Below are positions 1 to 11,300 of a stretch of DNA of 64,000 nucleotides, piece after piece. Each line of letters begins with the position of its first letter. Within the stretch, counting starts at the first letter, position 1. The DNA is from Anodontia alba (taxonomy: Eukaryota; Mollusca; Bivalvia; Lucinida; Lucinidae): contig OZ024821.1 in the NCBI GenBank assembly GCA_964016985.1, forward strand, positions 92,122,093 through 92,186,092, in the 5' to 3' direction. The notes under the pieces were generated by a model. The model saw nothing but the letters and a program-made list of their open reading frames with translations. It made no database searches and was not told where the DNA came from. A program made the translations under genes and the position numbers.

Positions 1-20
1 GATTGGCGCACTAAGGGTTA
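1..20. repeat. Right end of a GCGCC-type foldback MITE
   Basis: The first bases read GATTGGCGCACTAAGGGTTAA, matching the right terminus of the family seen again at 87-500, 881-1163 and 1198-1435. The rest of this copy lies outside the window. Confidence 0.5.
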
Positions 21-278
21 AATGAAGTAATACCCTTTACACGCTCTTGCATTTCTAATTCAGCAACTTATCTGTATCTCCGTTAACCCTTAAACCGCCA
101 GTCACAACTGCAGCAAACAACATTTTTTACTTTTTCTTATTAGTCAGAGAAATTAAGCCCTGACATTTCATGTGAATTGTCCACTTGGTAGACAATATTG
201 GTAGACAATTCACATGATATGACAAGACTTGTTTTCTCTGAAAACAGAAAAAATAAACACCACAAACTTTGCTTGGCA

Positions 279-454
279 TCAGACTCGAGATCGAGAGGTA
301 CCGGGTTCGATCCCCACTAACATCAAGTGTTGTTTCCTTGAGCAAGAAACTTTATCCACATTGCTTAGTACTGGTTACTACCCAGGAAAACAGAGGGCCA
401 CATGGAAGATTAGCATTAGTTTACTAAATGTGTTACCCTCTATAAATAAAGTCG

Positions 455-485
<31 letters not shown>
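279..485 (+). mobile_element. tRNA-derived SINE with (ATT)n tail
   Basis: A B-box-like GGGTTCGATCCCC lies at about 302-314 and a (ATT)n tail closes the unit. TTGGCA flanks it on both sides (273-278 and 486-491), which fits a short target-site duplication inside the host MITE. It is probably 5'-truncated, because no convincing A box precedes the B box. This family differs from the CGGCCTCGGTGGCTC SINE found elsewhere in the window. Confidence 0.6.

Positions 486-487
<2 letters not shown>
455..487. repeat. (ATT)n microsatellite
   Basis: About eleven ATT units form the 3' tail of the SINE at 279-485. Confidence 0.85.
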
Positions 488-610
488 GGCACTTTAAAGG
501 TTAATGTCTTCACAACCTATGTTAACATCAAAGCGTTTTCGGCTCAGATTTCATTCATACATGACACGAGGGCCTTTACAGTTATAGCTGATTGACAGCC
601 AGTTTAAACT

Positions 611-836
611 AACCCTTGAAGCGCTAAGCAAAAATTTTAGCAGACGACGTTTTGATTTTTTTATTTATTTAAAAAAAAAAGTGAAATAAGAGAAATGAGT
701 GATGACATTTCGTTCGCAGATGATTCACATGAAATGTGAAGACTTTATTGTCTGAAAAAAAGTAAAATAAACAAATAAATAAAAAAAATAAATAGAATTT
801 TTTTCTGCTGCAGTTGTGATTGGCACTCTAAGACTT
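611..836. mobile_element. GCGCC-type foldback MITE
   Basis: Ends read AACCCTTGAAGCGCTAAG and TGATTGGCACTCTAAGACTT. The 10-mer AGTTTAAACT flanks both sides (601-610 and 837-846), a candidate target-site duplication, although its palindromic nature weakens this. The interior has the GCAGACGA and CACATGAAATGTGAAGAC foldback shared by neighbouring copies. Confidence 0.55.
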
Positions 837-880
837 AGTTTAAACTGTACAGAAGGCATGCGGTAGAATGGAAAATAATC

Positions 881-1163
881 TTTAAAGCGCCAAGCAAAAT
901 TTGTAGCAGACAACATTTTGAATTTTTTATTCTTTATTATTATTTTTCTTGACACTTCATGTGAAGCATCTGCTGGGCGGACATTTCACATGAAATGTCA
1001 ACTTGTTTATCTGAAAAATAAGAAAAACTCAAAATGTCATCTGCTGCAGACGATTCACCTGAAATGTCAAGGCTTAAAATCTCCGAAAAAAAATAATAAA
1101 TAAATATAAGTTTAGTTTTTTTTTTTTTTTGCTGCAGTTGTGATTGGCGCTATTTGGATTAAT
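881..1163. mobile_element. GCGCC-type foldback MITE
   Basis: It opens CTTTAAAGCGCCAAGCAAAA and closes GCAGTTGTGATTGGCGC. The inside holds two AGCAGACAAC / GCTGCAGACGATTCA segments and inverted 'ACATTTCATGTGAAG' / 'TTCACATGAAATGTC' arms. The left end has lost the canonical TTAACC. Confidence 0.5.
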
Positions 1164-1197
1164 TAAAACTGTACAGATGGCAGCGCTAGATTGTATA

Positions 1198-1435
1198 TTA
1201 ACCCATAAAGCGCCAAGCAATTTTTTTTTGTTGTTTATTATTATTTTATTTTTCAGAGAAAATAAGTCTTGAAATTTCATATGAAGCATCTGCTTAGGAG
1301 ATGATTCACCTGAAATGTCAAGACTTTATTCTCTGAAAATAAATAAATAAATAAATAAATAAATAGAAATAAATTAAAAAGGTTTTTTTTTTTTTTTTAG
1401 CTGCAGTTGTGAATGGCGCTTTAAGGGGTTAATCT
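1198..1435. mobile_element. GCGCC-type foldback MITE
   Basis: It starts TTAACCCATAAAGCGCCAAG and ends AATGGCGCTTTAAGGGGTTAA. Inverted arms around 1265-1335 are separated by TGCTTAGGAGATGA. A poly-T and an (AAAT)n tract make up the rest. Confidence 0.6.
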
Positions 1436-1499
1436 GTGTTAACACGGTTTCTCCAGCTGACTGCAGGTGCTATTTTAAGCATGTTAGTTCTTACCATGC

Positions 1500-1692
1500 T
1501 ATGGGCAAATTTAGCAAACGACAAACTGATGACAGTTTTCTATTTTTGTCCTAAAAAATAGCAGCCGACTGTTCTTGCAAATAGTCTCCTCGGGAGACGA
1601 ATTGCTTGAAATGTCAAATTATGTACACTGAAAAAAAAAAAATATAAGAAAAATGTTATCAGTTCGTTGTCTGCTAAATCGGTAAAGGTTAA
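1500..1692. repeat. Degenerate foldback element
   Basis: 'TTTAGCAAACGACAAACTGATGA' at the left is the approximate inverse of 'TCAGTTCGTTGTCTGCTAAA' at the right. The centre carries CTCCTCGGGAGACGAATTGCTTGAAATGTC, as in the elements at 3770-4060 and 25770-26245. It is an old, decayed copy. Confidence 0.45.
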
Positions 1693-2780
1693 CAAGGTCA
1701 ATAAGTATGTTTCACAGAGATTACCCGTGAGCAAAAATATGGTGTTCCGCAAAAGAAAAAGGGACCTTACAAGAATTACTCACAACCCGATCGGCTGCGC
1801 AGGCTTTTCAAAATAATAAAACTGCTAACATCTTGCATAAAGAACACCTGTCCTTGTAAGTATGCACTATAAATAAACTAGACCTTTATCGGACCGTGCC
1901 GACTTGTCTGGATCAGCAATTTTCGCATTTGCAATAAGGTGCGCTTTTTATTAGTCAGAACACTGGGATTTTCCGGTAGACTCGTGAACGCAAAATGGTT
2001 ACTTCTTAGGCAAGAAATGATGGCCTAAATCAGGCTGCGCATAAAAACATTTCTAAGTCCTGTTTACGCTGTCAAGTAAACTGTTGGTCCTGATCGGAAT
2101 AAGCGGATGCGACAACTGCTGCCCTATCATAGTTTTTTTTTTTTTTTTTTTTGTTTGTTTTGTTTTAGTTGGTAAGGTACCTTTCTTCAACACCGCTTTC
2201 CGTTATGCAAGCGATTAGTTTGATGTTTTTATAGACGGTTTTTGATGATCGCCTTAGACAACTGTCGTGTGTCACGTCCGCACCAAAGTCTAAGGAATGT
2301 TGAAATGCATAGTATACGGATGACTTATTACAAATAAAGACAATTATCCGCATCAAAATGATAATGTTACTCTATAATTGAAGAAAGTTTAGAGTGACGT
2401 CAATTGTTTATGATTATGACCAGGCTACTGTTTTCTGAGGATAAGAAGAAAGTGACATAGAATGTTTTTGTTATTGAAAATGGTCCATTGTTAGGGAATT
2501 CGCACAACCATGAGCAATTATCGCTAAATACCGCGAGTTACGTTCTAGTTCAATCAACAGTGGGAAAATAGCTCAAATCGTCGACACATCACACAGGGAC
2601 TGATGGTTAGTTATTGATTTTTTTATCATGCTCGTTCAGTTTTTATCGGAGATTTTCGGCAATTTAAAATAGTTCGAACAGTGTTTTTTTTTTTCTGAAA
2701 CTGATTTTCGTATAATTCGAACACCCGGATCAATATTTATTTTTTACCTGTTCGAACTAAAGGGAAATCTACCGTACGCC
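1693..2780. other. Unassigned AT-rich intergenic DNA
   Basis: I see no reading frame, splice-like exon or recognisable repeat here apart from a poly-T run near 2134-2152. Scattered CG dinucleotides suggest older single-copy sequence. Confidence 0.4.
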
Positions 2781-2992
2781 TTAACCCTTGTCATGCTGAG
2801 TAAATTAAGATGCTACGCATACTTGTAATTTTCAGCCAATCAGATCACTTGATCCAGACTGTTGATGCAACTTCACATACTGAATGACAAACAGCACAGA
2901 TCGAGATCAGTTGGCTTCCAAAGAAGCCAACTGATCAGGATCTACAGTTTGCAAAGGCAGGCTATATCTGGGTTCAACAGAACTAAGGTTAA
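2781..2992. mobile_element. TTAA-targeting MITE (TTAACCCTTGTCCTGC family)
   Basis: It starts TTAACCCTTGTCATGCTGAG and ends AACTAAGGTTAA. The interior carries the family's AGCCAATCAGATCACTTGATC segment and the hairpin at 2888-2953, whose inner stem is TTGGCTTC / GAAGCCAA. CCC next to TTAA is the pattern of piggyBac-type transposons, so it is inferred to be a non-autonomous derivative. See 40673-40876 for the clean insertion evidence. Confidence 0.7.
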
Positions 2993-3039
2993 CAATTCTT
3001 CTGCTGGACAGTACTGTTTGGAATTATTGGCCAGAAATT

Positions 3040-3331
3040 TATAGTCGATCATCAGTTTTGTAAAACTGACTGGTCATCGATTGTTAATCAACTTGTAGAA
3101 AATATATTCACTCTTAATTTAGCCCTCTTCTAGGTACTTATTCATTGCTCCAGATCAATAAGAGGCTTATCCAGATATTTTCTTCTTTCTCCATGGGAAC
3201 ATATGTTGTGGATACTCATTAGAAGCACCTGCTCCATGAGACGCTTATAATGAGTACCCAAAGCATGTTTTCATGAAAAAATAAGAAAAATATCAGCACT
3301 TTTGGGTTGACTTTATTTAAGGCTATTTTAT

Positions 3332-3363
<32 letters not shown>

Positions 3364-3575
3364 CACTTTTATTGACCACAAATCTAGAATGACCCAAACA
3401 GACAGCTTTGAATTTCATTCTATTATAACTTGCCTATAAAACTATAAAACTTGAGCTAAATGTTTCTAAAAACAGAATTGTCCGATTAGTCGACTATAAA
3501 AAATCTTTCCGATCATCAGTCACAGAAGGCAGAAGTGATTGATGATCGATTATAATGAATAATCAATGGCAACAC
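3040..3575. repeat. Composite of AATCGATTA-type element and CATATGTTGTGGGTAC foldback
   Basis: The outer parts (near 3045-3095 and 3483-3575) are inverted 'GATCATCAGT...CATCGATTG' blocks. Between them sits a copy of the CATATGTTGTGG foldback (3149-3303), whose arms are diverged (ACTCATTAGAAGCACC against GACGCTTATAATGAGTACCC). A poly-T run of about 30 occupies 3335-3363. Confidence 0.5.
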
Positions 3576-3769
3576 TACTGGATACTCCTCTTATTTAGAG
3601 CTATAAAATATATATATCATACCGGCAGCAGATAAATATCTGTAGGAACTTCTAGTCAGTCTTTCGGAGTATTCCACAACCTTGTTCTCAGAAACAGAGT
3701 TCTAATATTTCACTGTCTCAGCATCAGCCTGTAACACATAGAAGAAACCAAATATCAAGTTTATATTTT

Positions 3770-4060
3770 AAGCTTCTGGGCTAATTCAGCAGCTGATAAA
3801 TTGGTGATATTTTTCTTATTTTCTCCAGAAAATCGGATTTGATATTTCATGCAAACTGTCACTACTGGAGACAATTCAAATCCTGTTTTCTGAAGGATTT
3901 TCAAATTGTCTCTACTGGAGACAATTCAAATCCTGTTTTCTGCAGGGTTTTCAGTAAATTTGTTAGAGGAGGTCAGACCAGAATTAGAGGCAGCCAAAAT
4001 GGCTACTGCTTATATTACTGCAGTGCAATGTAAACGGATTTAGGCATCCAGAAAATGCTT
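3770..4060. repeat. GGGCTAATTCAGCAG-type foldback element
   Basis: It has the recurring string TGATATTTTTCTTATTTTC, then 'GATATTTCATGCAAACTGTC', and two tandem copies of 'CTACTGGAGACAATTCAAA' followed by TCCTGTTTTCTG. The same family recurs at 25770-26245, 31665-31900 and 32335-32555. The right end is poorly defined. Confidence 0.5.
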
Positions 4061-4261
4061 TGAGACAGTCATTTTGGCCTCCAGCCACCTCTTAATGAAA
4101 ACCCTGTTTCTGAGAAAAAAAAAAAAAAAATTCAAAATGTCATCTGCAGTAATATTAATCAACCCAGAGTGCTTTTGTTTGATTTATTCAGGCTTTATGT
4201 CACTTTCGACAACCTTTCAGTCATATCGCGACAGTGTTTGGATGTGGCAGGAAGCTCAATT

Positions 4262-4696
4262 AAGGCTGACACGATTAATCGGATAATCGATTAATTGATT
4301 GATAAATTCCGCAGAATGATTATTGTTACAGATTTGCTTATAATTGATCATTTAATTTCTGTGCCTCTACATTTACCGTATTTACCCTAGTATTCAGACA
4401 CCGCAACTCCTTACCATACTTTATCTAAAATTTGAACAAGTACAACTTACTACCCAATGTTGTGTCTACAAATAGCTGGATGAGTAGCAAACAGTGTAGA
4501 TCCTGATGAGATGCCGCATTTGCATCTCATCTGGGTCTACTCTGTTTGCTCAGGCCTGTTGGATCAAATACAATAAAGTACAACATATGGTAAGAGTCAT
4601 GCTCAGACAGACAGGTAAAAATATGACTAAATAGTCAGTGATTACTGATTATCGATTGCAATGGCAGGGCTGATAATCGATTATCTTGTCAGCTCT
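4262..4696. mobile_element. AATCGATTA-type MITE with internal hairpin
   Basis: The left end GGCTGACACGATTAATCGG and right end TAATCGATTATCTTGTCAGC are imperfect inverted repeats. The centre (4487-4549) is a hairpin with the outer stem GCAAACAGTGTAGATCC and inner stem GATGAGATGC / GCATCTCATC, the module found in several unrelated MITE families here. No coding capacity. Confidence 0.6.
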
Positions 4697-4889
4697 GATT
4701 AGCCAGCCTTAAGCTTAATGCTAATTTTAGAGTGCTGTCTCACTTAAATATCATGCTCCAGATGCTTGACACGATATTCCACTCAGTCACATTATACTGA
4801 CTCTGTGCCTACCAGTTCTGATTCCTAGCTCTTTTCTTCATGCTGAGTGGCTAGCAAAAGAGAAGGTAGTACCATTTTTAAAGTTTTTG

Positions 4890-4967
4890 GTTTGACTTGG
4901 CCAGGCATGGAACTTGCAACCTCCCAGTCACAAAGCGGATGCTTCACCAATTGAGGCACTGTGCCAG
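4890..4967 (-). mobile_element. tRNA-like SINE head, possible
   Basis: Read on the minus strand it gives GGCACAGTGCCTCAATTGG (A-box-like) followed about 35 nt later by GAGGTTGCAAGTTCCATGCC (B-box/T-arm-like). No clear tail or target duplication was found, so a decayed tRNA-derived SINE is the best guess. Confidence 0.35.
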
Positions 4968-5129
4968 TGATAACCCAGAGTGCTATGTATTAAGCATTCT
5001 AATACTCCTGGCATACTCCAGATATAAGTAAAACAACAATTAATTTTCACCAAAATATTGGAGGCAATTTGCTTGAAATGTCAAATCTTGTTTTCCTGAG
5101 AAAAATAAGACAAATATTTCAATATGGGT

Positions 5130-5342
5130 TTTACGGCCCAGTCAACCCAATGGGGTCATGTTGAACACAGTCAGTTTACCTATCCACACTTTTACTGGTC
5201 AGGCTTAGTCCTCTAAACTGTTAACCAGTATTGTGTACATAACATTCTTTCACCAGAAACTGACAACTGCCCTTCTTGAATCAGCAGAAAGGTGCGAATG
5301 ACCATAGAAAATATTTCATGATCAAATCTCCGCAAAAGAGCT
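5130..5342 (-). mobile_element. CGGCCTCGG-type tRNA SINE body, 5'-truncated
   Basis: In the minus orientation it contains the body and 3' end of the window's commonest SINE: TTGACTGGGCCGTAAAACC, CAGTAAAAGTGTGGATAGG, and GGCAGTTGTCAGTTTCTGG. The tRNA-like head is absent. Confidence 0.75.
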
Positions 5343-5476
5343 ATCTAGAAGTATTGGGATCAATCCAAGGGGAAGGCAAGGGAATTTCAGTGTCTGAACG
5401 TGCTTTTGTTTGGGTCATTTGCAGGCATGACATGAAAACACTGTGCCTGCTTTCAGATTGGGATGTTAATTGGAGC

Positions 5477-5507
<31 letters not shown>

Positions 5508-5510
5508 ACC
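5477..5510. repeat. Poly-C followed by (CA)n microsatellite
   Basis: About 17 consecutive C residues run directly into roughly nine CA units. Open frames across it are artefacts of low complexity. Confidence 0.9.
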
Positions 5511-5671
5511 CTGTGTAGGAAGTTGCTGCCTGTGCAAGTTGAAGAACACTGGGGTAATTCAAAATGGTTACTTGTAGTAGGCCTTCATCCTGAAACACGG
5601 AATTTACAAATGTACACCTACCTAGAATGTCCGAGTGGAGCATATGGCCGTATATATGCATAGCCTGGAAA

Positions 5672-6215
5672 CCCATAACTCCGTTCACCTAAGGTTCAGC
5701 AATCCTGCTATCAATTTTTTATTGTAAGAATGATTTTTTGTACATATATTTTAATTTTTATACATTTGACTAAATACCTATGAGAATCTTAAGATTAAAA
5801 GAAATAAAACTCACATCGTTACATTCTACAATCTTCAGAGAATGAAAGGGGGTGTTTTGGGCATGTTCTCCTCCATTCACTCAAATTCCTTTGATTACCA
5901 CAGGCAGCCAGATTCATTCTATGCATATTAAATATAATGAGCTTTTAATATTTAGACTATAACTTTCTAAATTGTTGATACTTTTTATATTCATTCACAT
6001 GCATGTCACTGGGTTAGTGATTTTTTGGGGGTACCCCTAAACATTTAGCATTTTGAGACAAATTTTGATTTTTATGCATAAACTTGTAAGCAAAAACTAA
6101 TTTTCTTCAAAATCAGCTGTAATGTTAGTTATTTCTTATTAATTTTAATGTGGCATAAATTCAAGGAAGATTTGTTTTCATATTATTCTAAGACGAGGGT
6201 GAACGGAGTTATGGG
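5672..6215. mobile_element. 544-bp element with perfect 18-bp inverted ends
   Basis: CCCATAACTCCGTTCACC at 5672-5689 is the exact inverse of GGTGAACGGAGTTATGGG at 6198-6215. The AT-rich interior has no reading frame. A partial second copy of the right end (GGGTGAACGGAATTATG) follows immediately, so the right border could extend slightly further. No target duplication is evident. A non-autonomous DNA transposon is the simplest reading. Confidence 0.5.
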
Positions 6216-6320
6216 GGTGAACGGAATTATGAGCACAGACCGTATAAAAGATAGAATAGACAATAGGCTGGCATTTAACTGTAATGGGTTAATGGCGTAA
6301 GGACCGGAAGGTGGCAACAT
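6183..6320 (-). CDS. Short ORF in a duplicated block (MLPPSGPYAIN)
   Basis: A 45-codon frame starts at the ATG at 6320 with MLPPSGPYAINPLQLNAS and ends at TAA. The first 18 codons and about 10 bp upstream recur, nearly unchanged, at 22707 on the plus strand (MLPPSGPYAINSLQLNAS). After that the two copies diverge. The family is unrecognised. It may be a conserved 5' exon or peptide, or merely a repeat that is open by chance. The 3' half overlaps the inverted end of the element at 5672-6215. Confidence 0.2.
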   Translation of the reverse strand: MLPPSGPYAINPLQLNASLLSILSFIRSVLIIPFTPITPFTLVLE

Positions 6321-6419
6321 CGCACCGCCTCTTTGCTTTGACTGGCATGCATAAATACCGGTACTATTCCGGTATCTATAGTATCTATAGAATATGCACC
6401 TGGCGATCTGTCGCTATGA

Positions 6420-7400
6420 GGCGTAAAAAAAAGTAGCCACGTTTCCACTGATCTGACCGACCCTGTTTCAACCCACTCTGCCTTTTTTTTATCAGTTGAA
6501 TAAAAAAAAAAAAGAGTAAAGCACCGATCCTCAAAAAGTTTCTCTTACCTATCGACCATTTTTTTTTCAGCTAGTGGAAACACAGCTATTTTTTACGCCT
6601 AATTATTTTGGTAATTTTACATGTATGAAACAATAATGAAATTGATTGTTGTTCAACGACGCGTCAACCCTTGTGGGTTATTTTGAGTCACCCTCCCCCA
6701 CCCCTATCCCCTGTGCACGGAGAGTCTACTCTATCAGTTAAAATGCAAAATAAAAAAAAAGTAAAGCACCAATCCTCAACCAAATACCTCTATTTTCATA
6801 AAATTACAGGCCCGACCCTGTTCTTTTCAGAAGAAAAAATAGTAGCATAAAAAAAAAGTTTCTCTTATCTACCGACAATTTCTTTTTCAAGCTAGTGGAA
6901 ACACAGCTATTTTTTACGCCTAATTATTTTGGTAATTTTACATGTATGAAACAATAATGAAATTGATTGTGTTGTTGTTCAACGACACGTCAACCCTTGT
7001 GGGTTATTTTGTGTCGCCCTCCCCCACCCCTATCCCCTGTGCATAGAGAGTCTATTCCATCAGTTAAAATGCAAAATAAAAAGAAAATTAAAGCACCGAT
7101 CCCCAACCAAATATCTGTATTTTCATGAAATTACAAGCCCGACCGTGTTCTTTCCAGAAGAAAAAATAGCAAAAAAAAAAAAAAAAGTTTCTCTTATCTA
7201 CCGACCAATTTTTTTTTCAAGCTAGTGGAAACACAGCTATTTTTTACGCCTAATCATTTTGGTAATTTTACATATATGAAACAATAAAAAAATTGATTGT
7301 GTTGTTGTTCAACGACACATTAACTCTTGTGGTTTATTTTGTGTCGCGCTCCCCGCCACCCCCACCCCCTACCCCCCATTCCCTGTGCATGGAGATTCTA
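6420..7400. repeat. Three tandem copies of a ~320-bp unit
   Basis: The string GCTAGTGGAAACACAGC recurs near 6572, 6891 and 7221, each time followed by TTTTTTACGCCTAAT, CATGTATGAAACAATAA, GTTGTTCAACGACNCGTCAACCC and a C-rich CCCCCACCCC stretch. Copies differ by small A-tract changes. The TCAACCCTTGTGGGT segment is also found in the 280-295 bp retroposon at 51078 and elsewhere, so an old copy of that may be built into the unit. Confidence 0.7.
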
Positions 7401-8456
7401 CTCCAGTGCATGTTAAGACCCCTACCGTAATTCAATGCTTATTGTGTAGGCTTTCATCCTAAAAATGTGGAGTGTTATATATATAGTGTAAACCATCTGA
7501 TGTCGTCCACGGAGGTTAAGACGTATTGGAAGAAAGGAAGAATGAAAGAAAGAAAGTTTACACAGTGAGTTTTATCGTGAAATATAATAATGTAACAAAT
7601 CGCTTTAACAATAACACTGTGGTGTGCTAAAACTGTATATCTAGAACTACCATATTTCAGATGATAAGTTTTGATATTTTTTCGTATTTCTTAGCCAAAT
7701 ATGGATTGCGTGTGCTTGTTATAACCTCTTCATTGAGACACATGTGACCGAGCTAGGCTGGAACAAACACGTTCTATTTAGTACCACTCGTGTCTCCGAA
7801 ACTCCTCTTAGTTTTTAAGATCATGGATTGAAACATGCATGTTAGCCAATATAGAGGTTGGCCATGTACATGAAGGTCAGAAAATACATTTATTGAGACA
7901 AGCTAATGTAAGTAATAATCAAAGCACTGACAGCACTGTTGGATCGATTGTCTCAGAGTGTATGCTGGAAATACGGTCATGAACGAGGACTTAGACTATT
8001 TCGTTTAAAGCGTCCGAACTTGGTGTACACTGTTTGTCAAGATAAGCGTCCTACGCAAACTCTGACCTCACAGCTATAAAAATAGCACGAATATTTCTAT
8101 AAACAGCCATTACCTGGGTTTCCTACAAATTAGTGATAATCACGTGGACGTAAACAACGAAAAGCTACTGTGCTTACCCTTAGTAACTATAGTAACAATC
8201 GACCCCAAACTAGCCGACTGCCATAATTCAATCAGATATGGTACAAAAATATACTAAAAATAGGCTATATACTTAGCATGTGCATACAGGTCAGAGAATT
8301 CTGACCGTGTCATTATTGGGCGAGTTTTCAGTATGGTTTTCAAAGAGATTTTTTTCTTTAAATATATCCCATAGCAGATTTTGGCTTCTGTTACTGGTTT
8401 TCTTCTTTGTTTCATAGTCGTTTAATCTCTGTAATTTATCACTGATATACTAAATG

Positions 8457-8492
<36 letters not shown>

Positions 8493-8625
8493 GCATGACT
8501 CCGACCAATCTATAAGGTACAAAAAGCAAAAAGATTGAAGATATAGACTGAGCATCATAGTCGTATAATTTGTTTTACTTGTTCTGTGTGGTGCCTCGCT
8601 CCTAACATTTATATAGCGTCATTAT

Positions 8626-8656
<31 letters not shown>

Positions 8657-8919
8657 GGCAGTGTAATCATCTCATCGAATTTCTAAAGTTGCTTTCCGTT
8701 TTTGTTTGTTACATGTCATTGGTAGCTTAATTATGTTCTCTGATTGTGGCATTTCTTGGTCATTTTCTTTATTATGCACATGGTACGAAGTGGGGGACCC
8801 TTACATCCTTCTTTTCCTACGAATTAACATACGTGTGTCCACCACACTTTATAATACCGCTTGTGGCTCCCAAGTTAAGTTTTCAAGATTACTGATTGAA
8901 AGTTGCATGGTAGGTAGAA
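7401..8919. other. Unassigned AT-rich DNA
   Basis: No gene or repeat family was recognised. It contains a GAAAGAAAGAAAG patch near 7540, a poly-A run at about 8457-8489 and a poly-T run at about 8629-8656. Confidence 0.4.
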
Positions 8920-9095
8920 CAGTCGACTCTCGTTATCTCAAACTCCAAGGGTCTGAGAAATTTGGTTTGAGATAACAGTAGTTTGAGTTAGAAGTTGAGT
9001 CTGATGAACACAGAGGAAAACGATGTTGTCCAAAGTTTACTTTGACTGAAGCAGTATTTTGAGATATCAGTGTTTGAGATAACGAGAGTCTACTG
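8920..9095. mobile_element. CAGTNGACTCTCGTTATC MITE (pogo/Tigger-like ends)
   Basis: The left end CAGTCGACTCTCGTTATC and the right end GATAACGAGAGTCTACTG are inverted, with TA following the right end. Inner inverted strings TTTGAGATAAC and GAGATATC repeat the motif. TIRs of this kind with TA targets are typical of the pogo branch of Tc1/mariner. Related copies lie at 34748, 54037 and 59267. Confidence 0.65.
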
Positions 9096-10009
9096 TATAT
9101 AGGTTGTCTATGTGCATAAAGATAACAGAACATCTGGACTATCAATCGAAGGTTTGGAACTGAGCCCATGATAAACTGAAAAAGAAAAAAAATGGCGACG
9201 GGGACATTTATCTCCTTTCGGAATTTTCTAGTTTTTAAAAAAAAAAAAAACACTTGTGTTGGTAAAAGCGTCCGCCTACACACTGATGCCATTAACTATT
9301 TAGAGATGACAAGCCAATTTCCTGAACATATTTATTGACCATCAAAAATATGTGGTTAAGACTGCTTGAACTTAACTTTAATTAGCACATTCTGATATCC
9401 TCTACGCTGTTAATGCTGGGGTCTACAATATAAAGGCGGCATATAATCACAAGCTTTTATTACCCCTTTCTCCTTGTACTCCGGTTTTCGCCCACTACTG
9501 TTTAACGACCAGCTCGAGATGAGTGAAATTATCTTAAATGGGCCGTAAACGAAAACAAAAGAAAAAAAAACTATCCCACAAACCTGTGTAAAAATACGCT
9601 AATTCTCAGAAAGCCATATCCATTGGCAATGGATGCTGTTGCATGGAAATTCAGGACATTTACTGGATGTCAGCAATTTTGGAGTATTATATGAATAGCC
9701 TAGTCGTCATTTCATATGAAATATTTTAAATAAGCTATCACCTATCATATGAAATGACCATTTGTACTGGAGCTTTTCCTGAGTATTTTTTTTTCTTTCT
9801 AATTGGCATACCAGTTTTTTTGTTTTTTTTGCAGCCTGGTGTTGCTGTGAAAACCTGGGGGCTGTAAAGTTATCGCACCATTTTCAATGCTATTTTTCTT
9901 TAACGCCTTTGTAATTTAATGGATAGCGCCATGTCATAAACAAGGTCGTGCCCATAGTTGCACCCCCATCCCCCACAGCAACAGATCCTTTAATAGAAAG
10001 GACAAAAAC
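9096..10009. other. Unassigned, with a small inverted repeat
   Basis: A short A-tract lies at 9237-9250. GTCATTTCATATGAAATA near 9708 and TATCATATGAAATGACC near 9745 form a small foldback. No exon or transposon was recognised. Confidence 0.35.
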
Positions 10010-11300
10010 TTTCTCCAAAACTGGAAGATGTACTTGAGATCATGGTCTAGTTGACATAATACATGTACGCAGCACTTCGACTCACCAAGCTGTTATACAT
10101 AACATTTTTTTTTTTTTTTTCGTATTTAAAGGTTGTACCCTTGCTAGGCTCCGGACCAAAAAAAAAACTTTCACCTAAAAATACTACAAACTTGTGGTCA
10201 AATGTCAAGGTTCAGTTGGACCTCAAATTTGTACGCAACGCGCTGATTTACAAAAATGCATCGCAAACCAAATTTGTTATTTAAAGATTGTATAGTACAG
10301 GACATGTGGAAGATCATCAACTGAAACTGAAGTCACCATCAGCACATCACTTCTGAGAATAAGGGAATCAATGATTACACGTTTCGATAGCCAAGGGTAG
10401 GTAACTCCAAAGCGAATATTTCAATACTACGCACAATCAACCACTGCCATCGTCTTATCGCTGTCCAGGTTACCTGCAAGTATGAAGCTTATCTAAATGA
10501 GGTCAGTCATGCTGACATCAAATGTGTACATGGTTAACCGCTTAGAGGACTAAGCCTGCCGAGTAAACGTGTGGTTAGGTAAACTGACCGCGCTCGACAT
10601 GACCCCATTGGGTTGACTGGGCCGTAAAACCTCAACACAAAACAAAAAACAAAAACATGACACTACGACTCACCAAAACGTATTCACACACCAAGTTTGG
10701 TATTTAAAGATTGTTCCCTCAGGTGATATGACTAGGACAAGGGATTATCAAGCCAAAATATTTTAACACCAATTGTGTACGCGACACCCCGTCAAAATCG
10801 GATGTATTCGCCTCCCAAGTTTGGTATTTTAATATTGTATAGTTCAGGAGATATGCATCACAAATGTGATAAATTTATACATATATTACCAACAAAGGAC
10901 TGTATACTGGATGTCATAGGTCAAGGTCCTGCTGACACAAAATATGTACGTGACAATCCGATTCAGCAATATGTATTCACCTACACCTACCAAGTTTGAT
11001 ATTTAAAGGTTGTATAGTCTAGGAGAAATGAGTAACATATACTCGAGGTCAAATGTTAAGGTCATTATGACATCAAATTTGTGTGTGATACTCAATTCAC
11101 CAAGAGGTATTGACAAACCAGGTTTAGTATTTAAATTCTGGATACATTATACTTCTGGAGCGCTCCTCACGACAAGGGATTATACATACGTTAGGTCAAA
11201 GGTCATGTTGGTACCTAATTTGTACGAGACACTCCCATTTACCAAGATGTATTCAGACACATGTATTTAAAGCTTTAGTTCAAGGGACAAGCTCCAGACA
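10010..11300. repeat. Diverged tandem repeat of ~200-bp units
   Basis: Each unit contains variants of TCAAATTTGTACGNGACNC, CCAAGTTTGGTATTTAAAG and TTGTATAGTTCAGGAGA, spaced about 190-220 bp. Short open frames across it follow the repeat, not a gene. A SINE fragment interrupts it at 10523-10655. Confidence 0.6.
10523..10655 (+). mobile_element. CGGCCTCGG-type SINE, 3' fragment
   Basis: It contains GGTTAACCGCTTAGAGGAC, GTGTGGTTAGGTAAACTGACC and TTGACTGGGCCGTAAAACC, then CTCAACACAAAACAAAAAAC as tail. The 5' two-thirds are missing. Confidence 0.8.

Larger units (their letters stand above)
87..500. mobile_element. GCGCC-type foldback MITE carrying a nested SINE
   Basis: The element lies between TTAA at 83-86 and TTAA at 501-504. 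Its ends start CCCTTAAACCGCCA and finish TGGCACTTTAAAGG. The interior has the family foldback: 'TGACATTTCATGTGAATTGTC' sense and antisense around 160-225, flanked by 'TTTTCTCTGAAAA'. A separate retroposed SINE (279-485) has landed near the right end, so the MITE itself is only about 200 bp. No coding capacity is visible. Confidence 0.6.
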
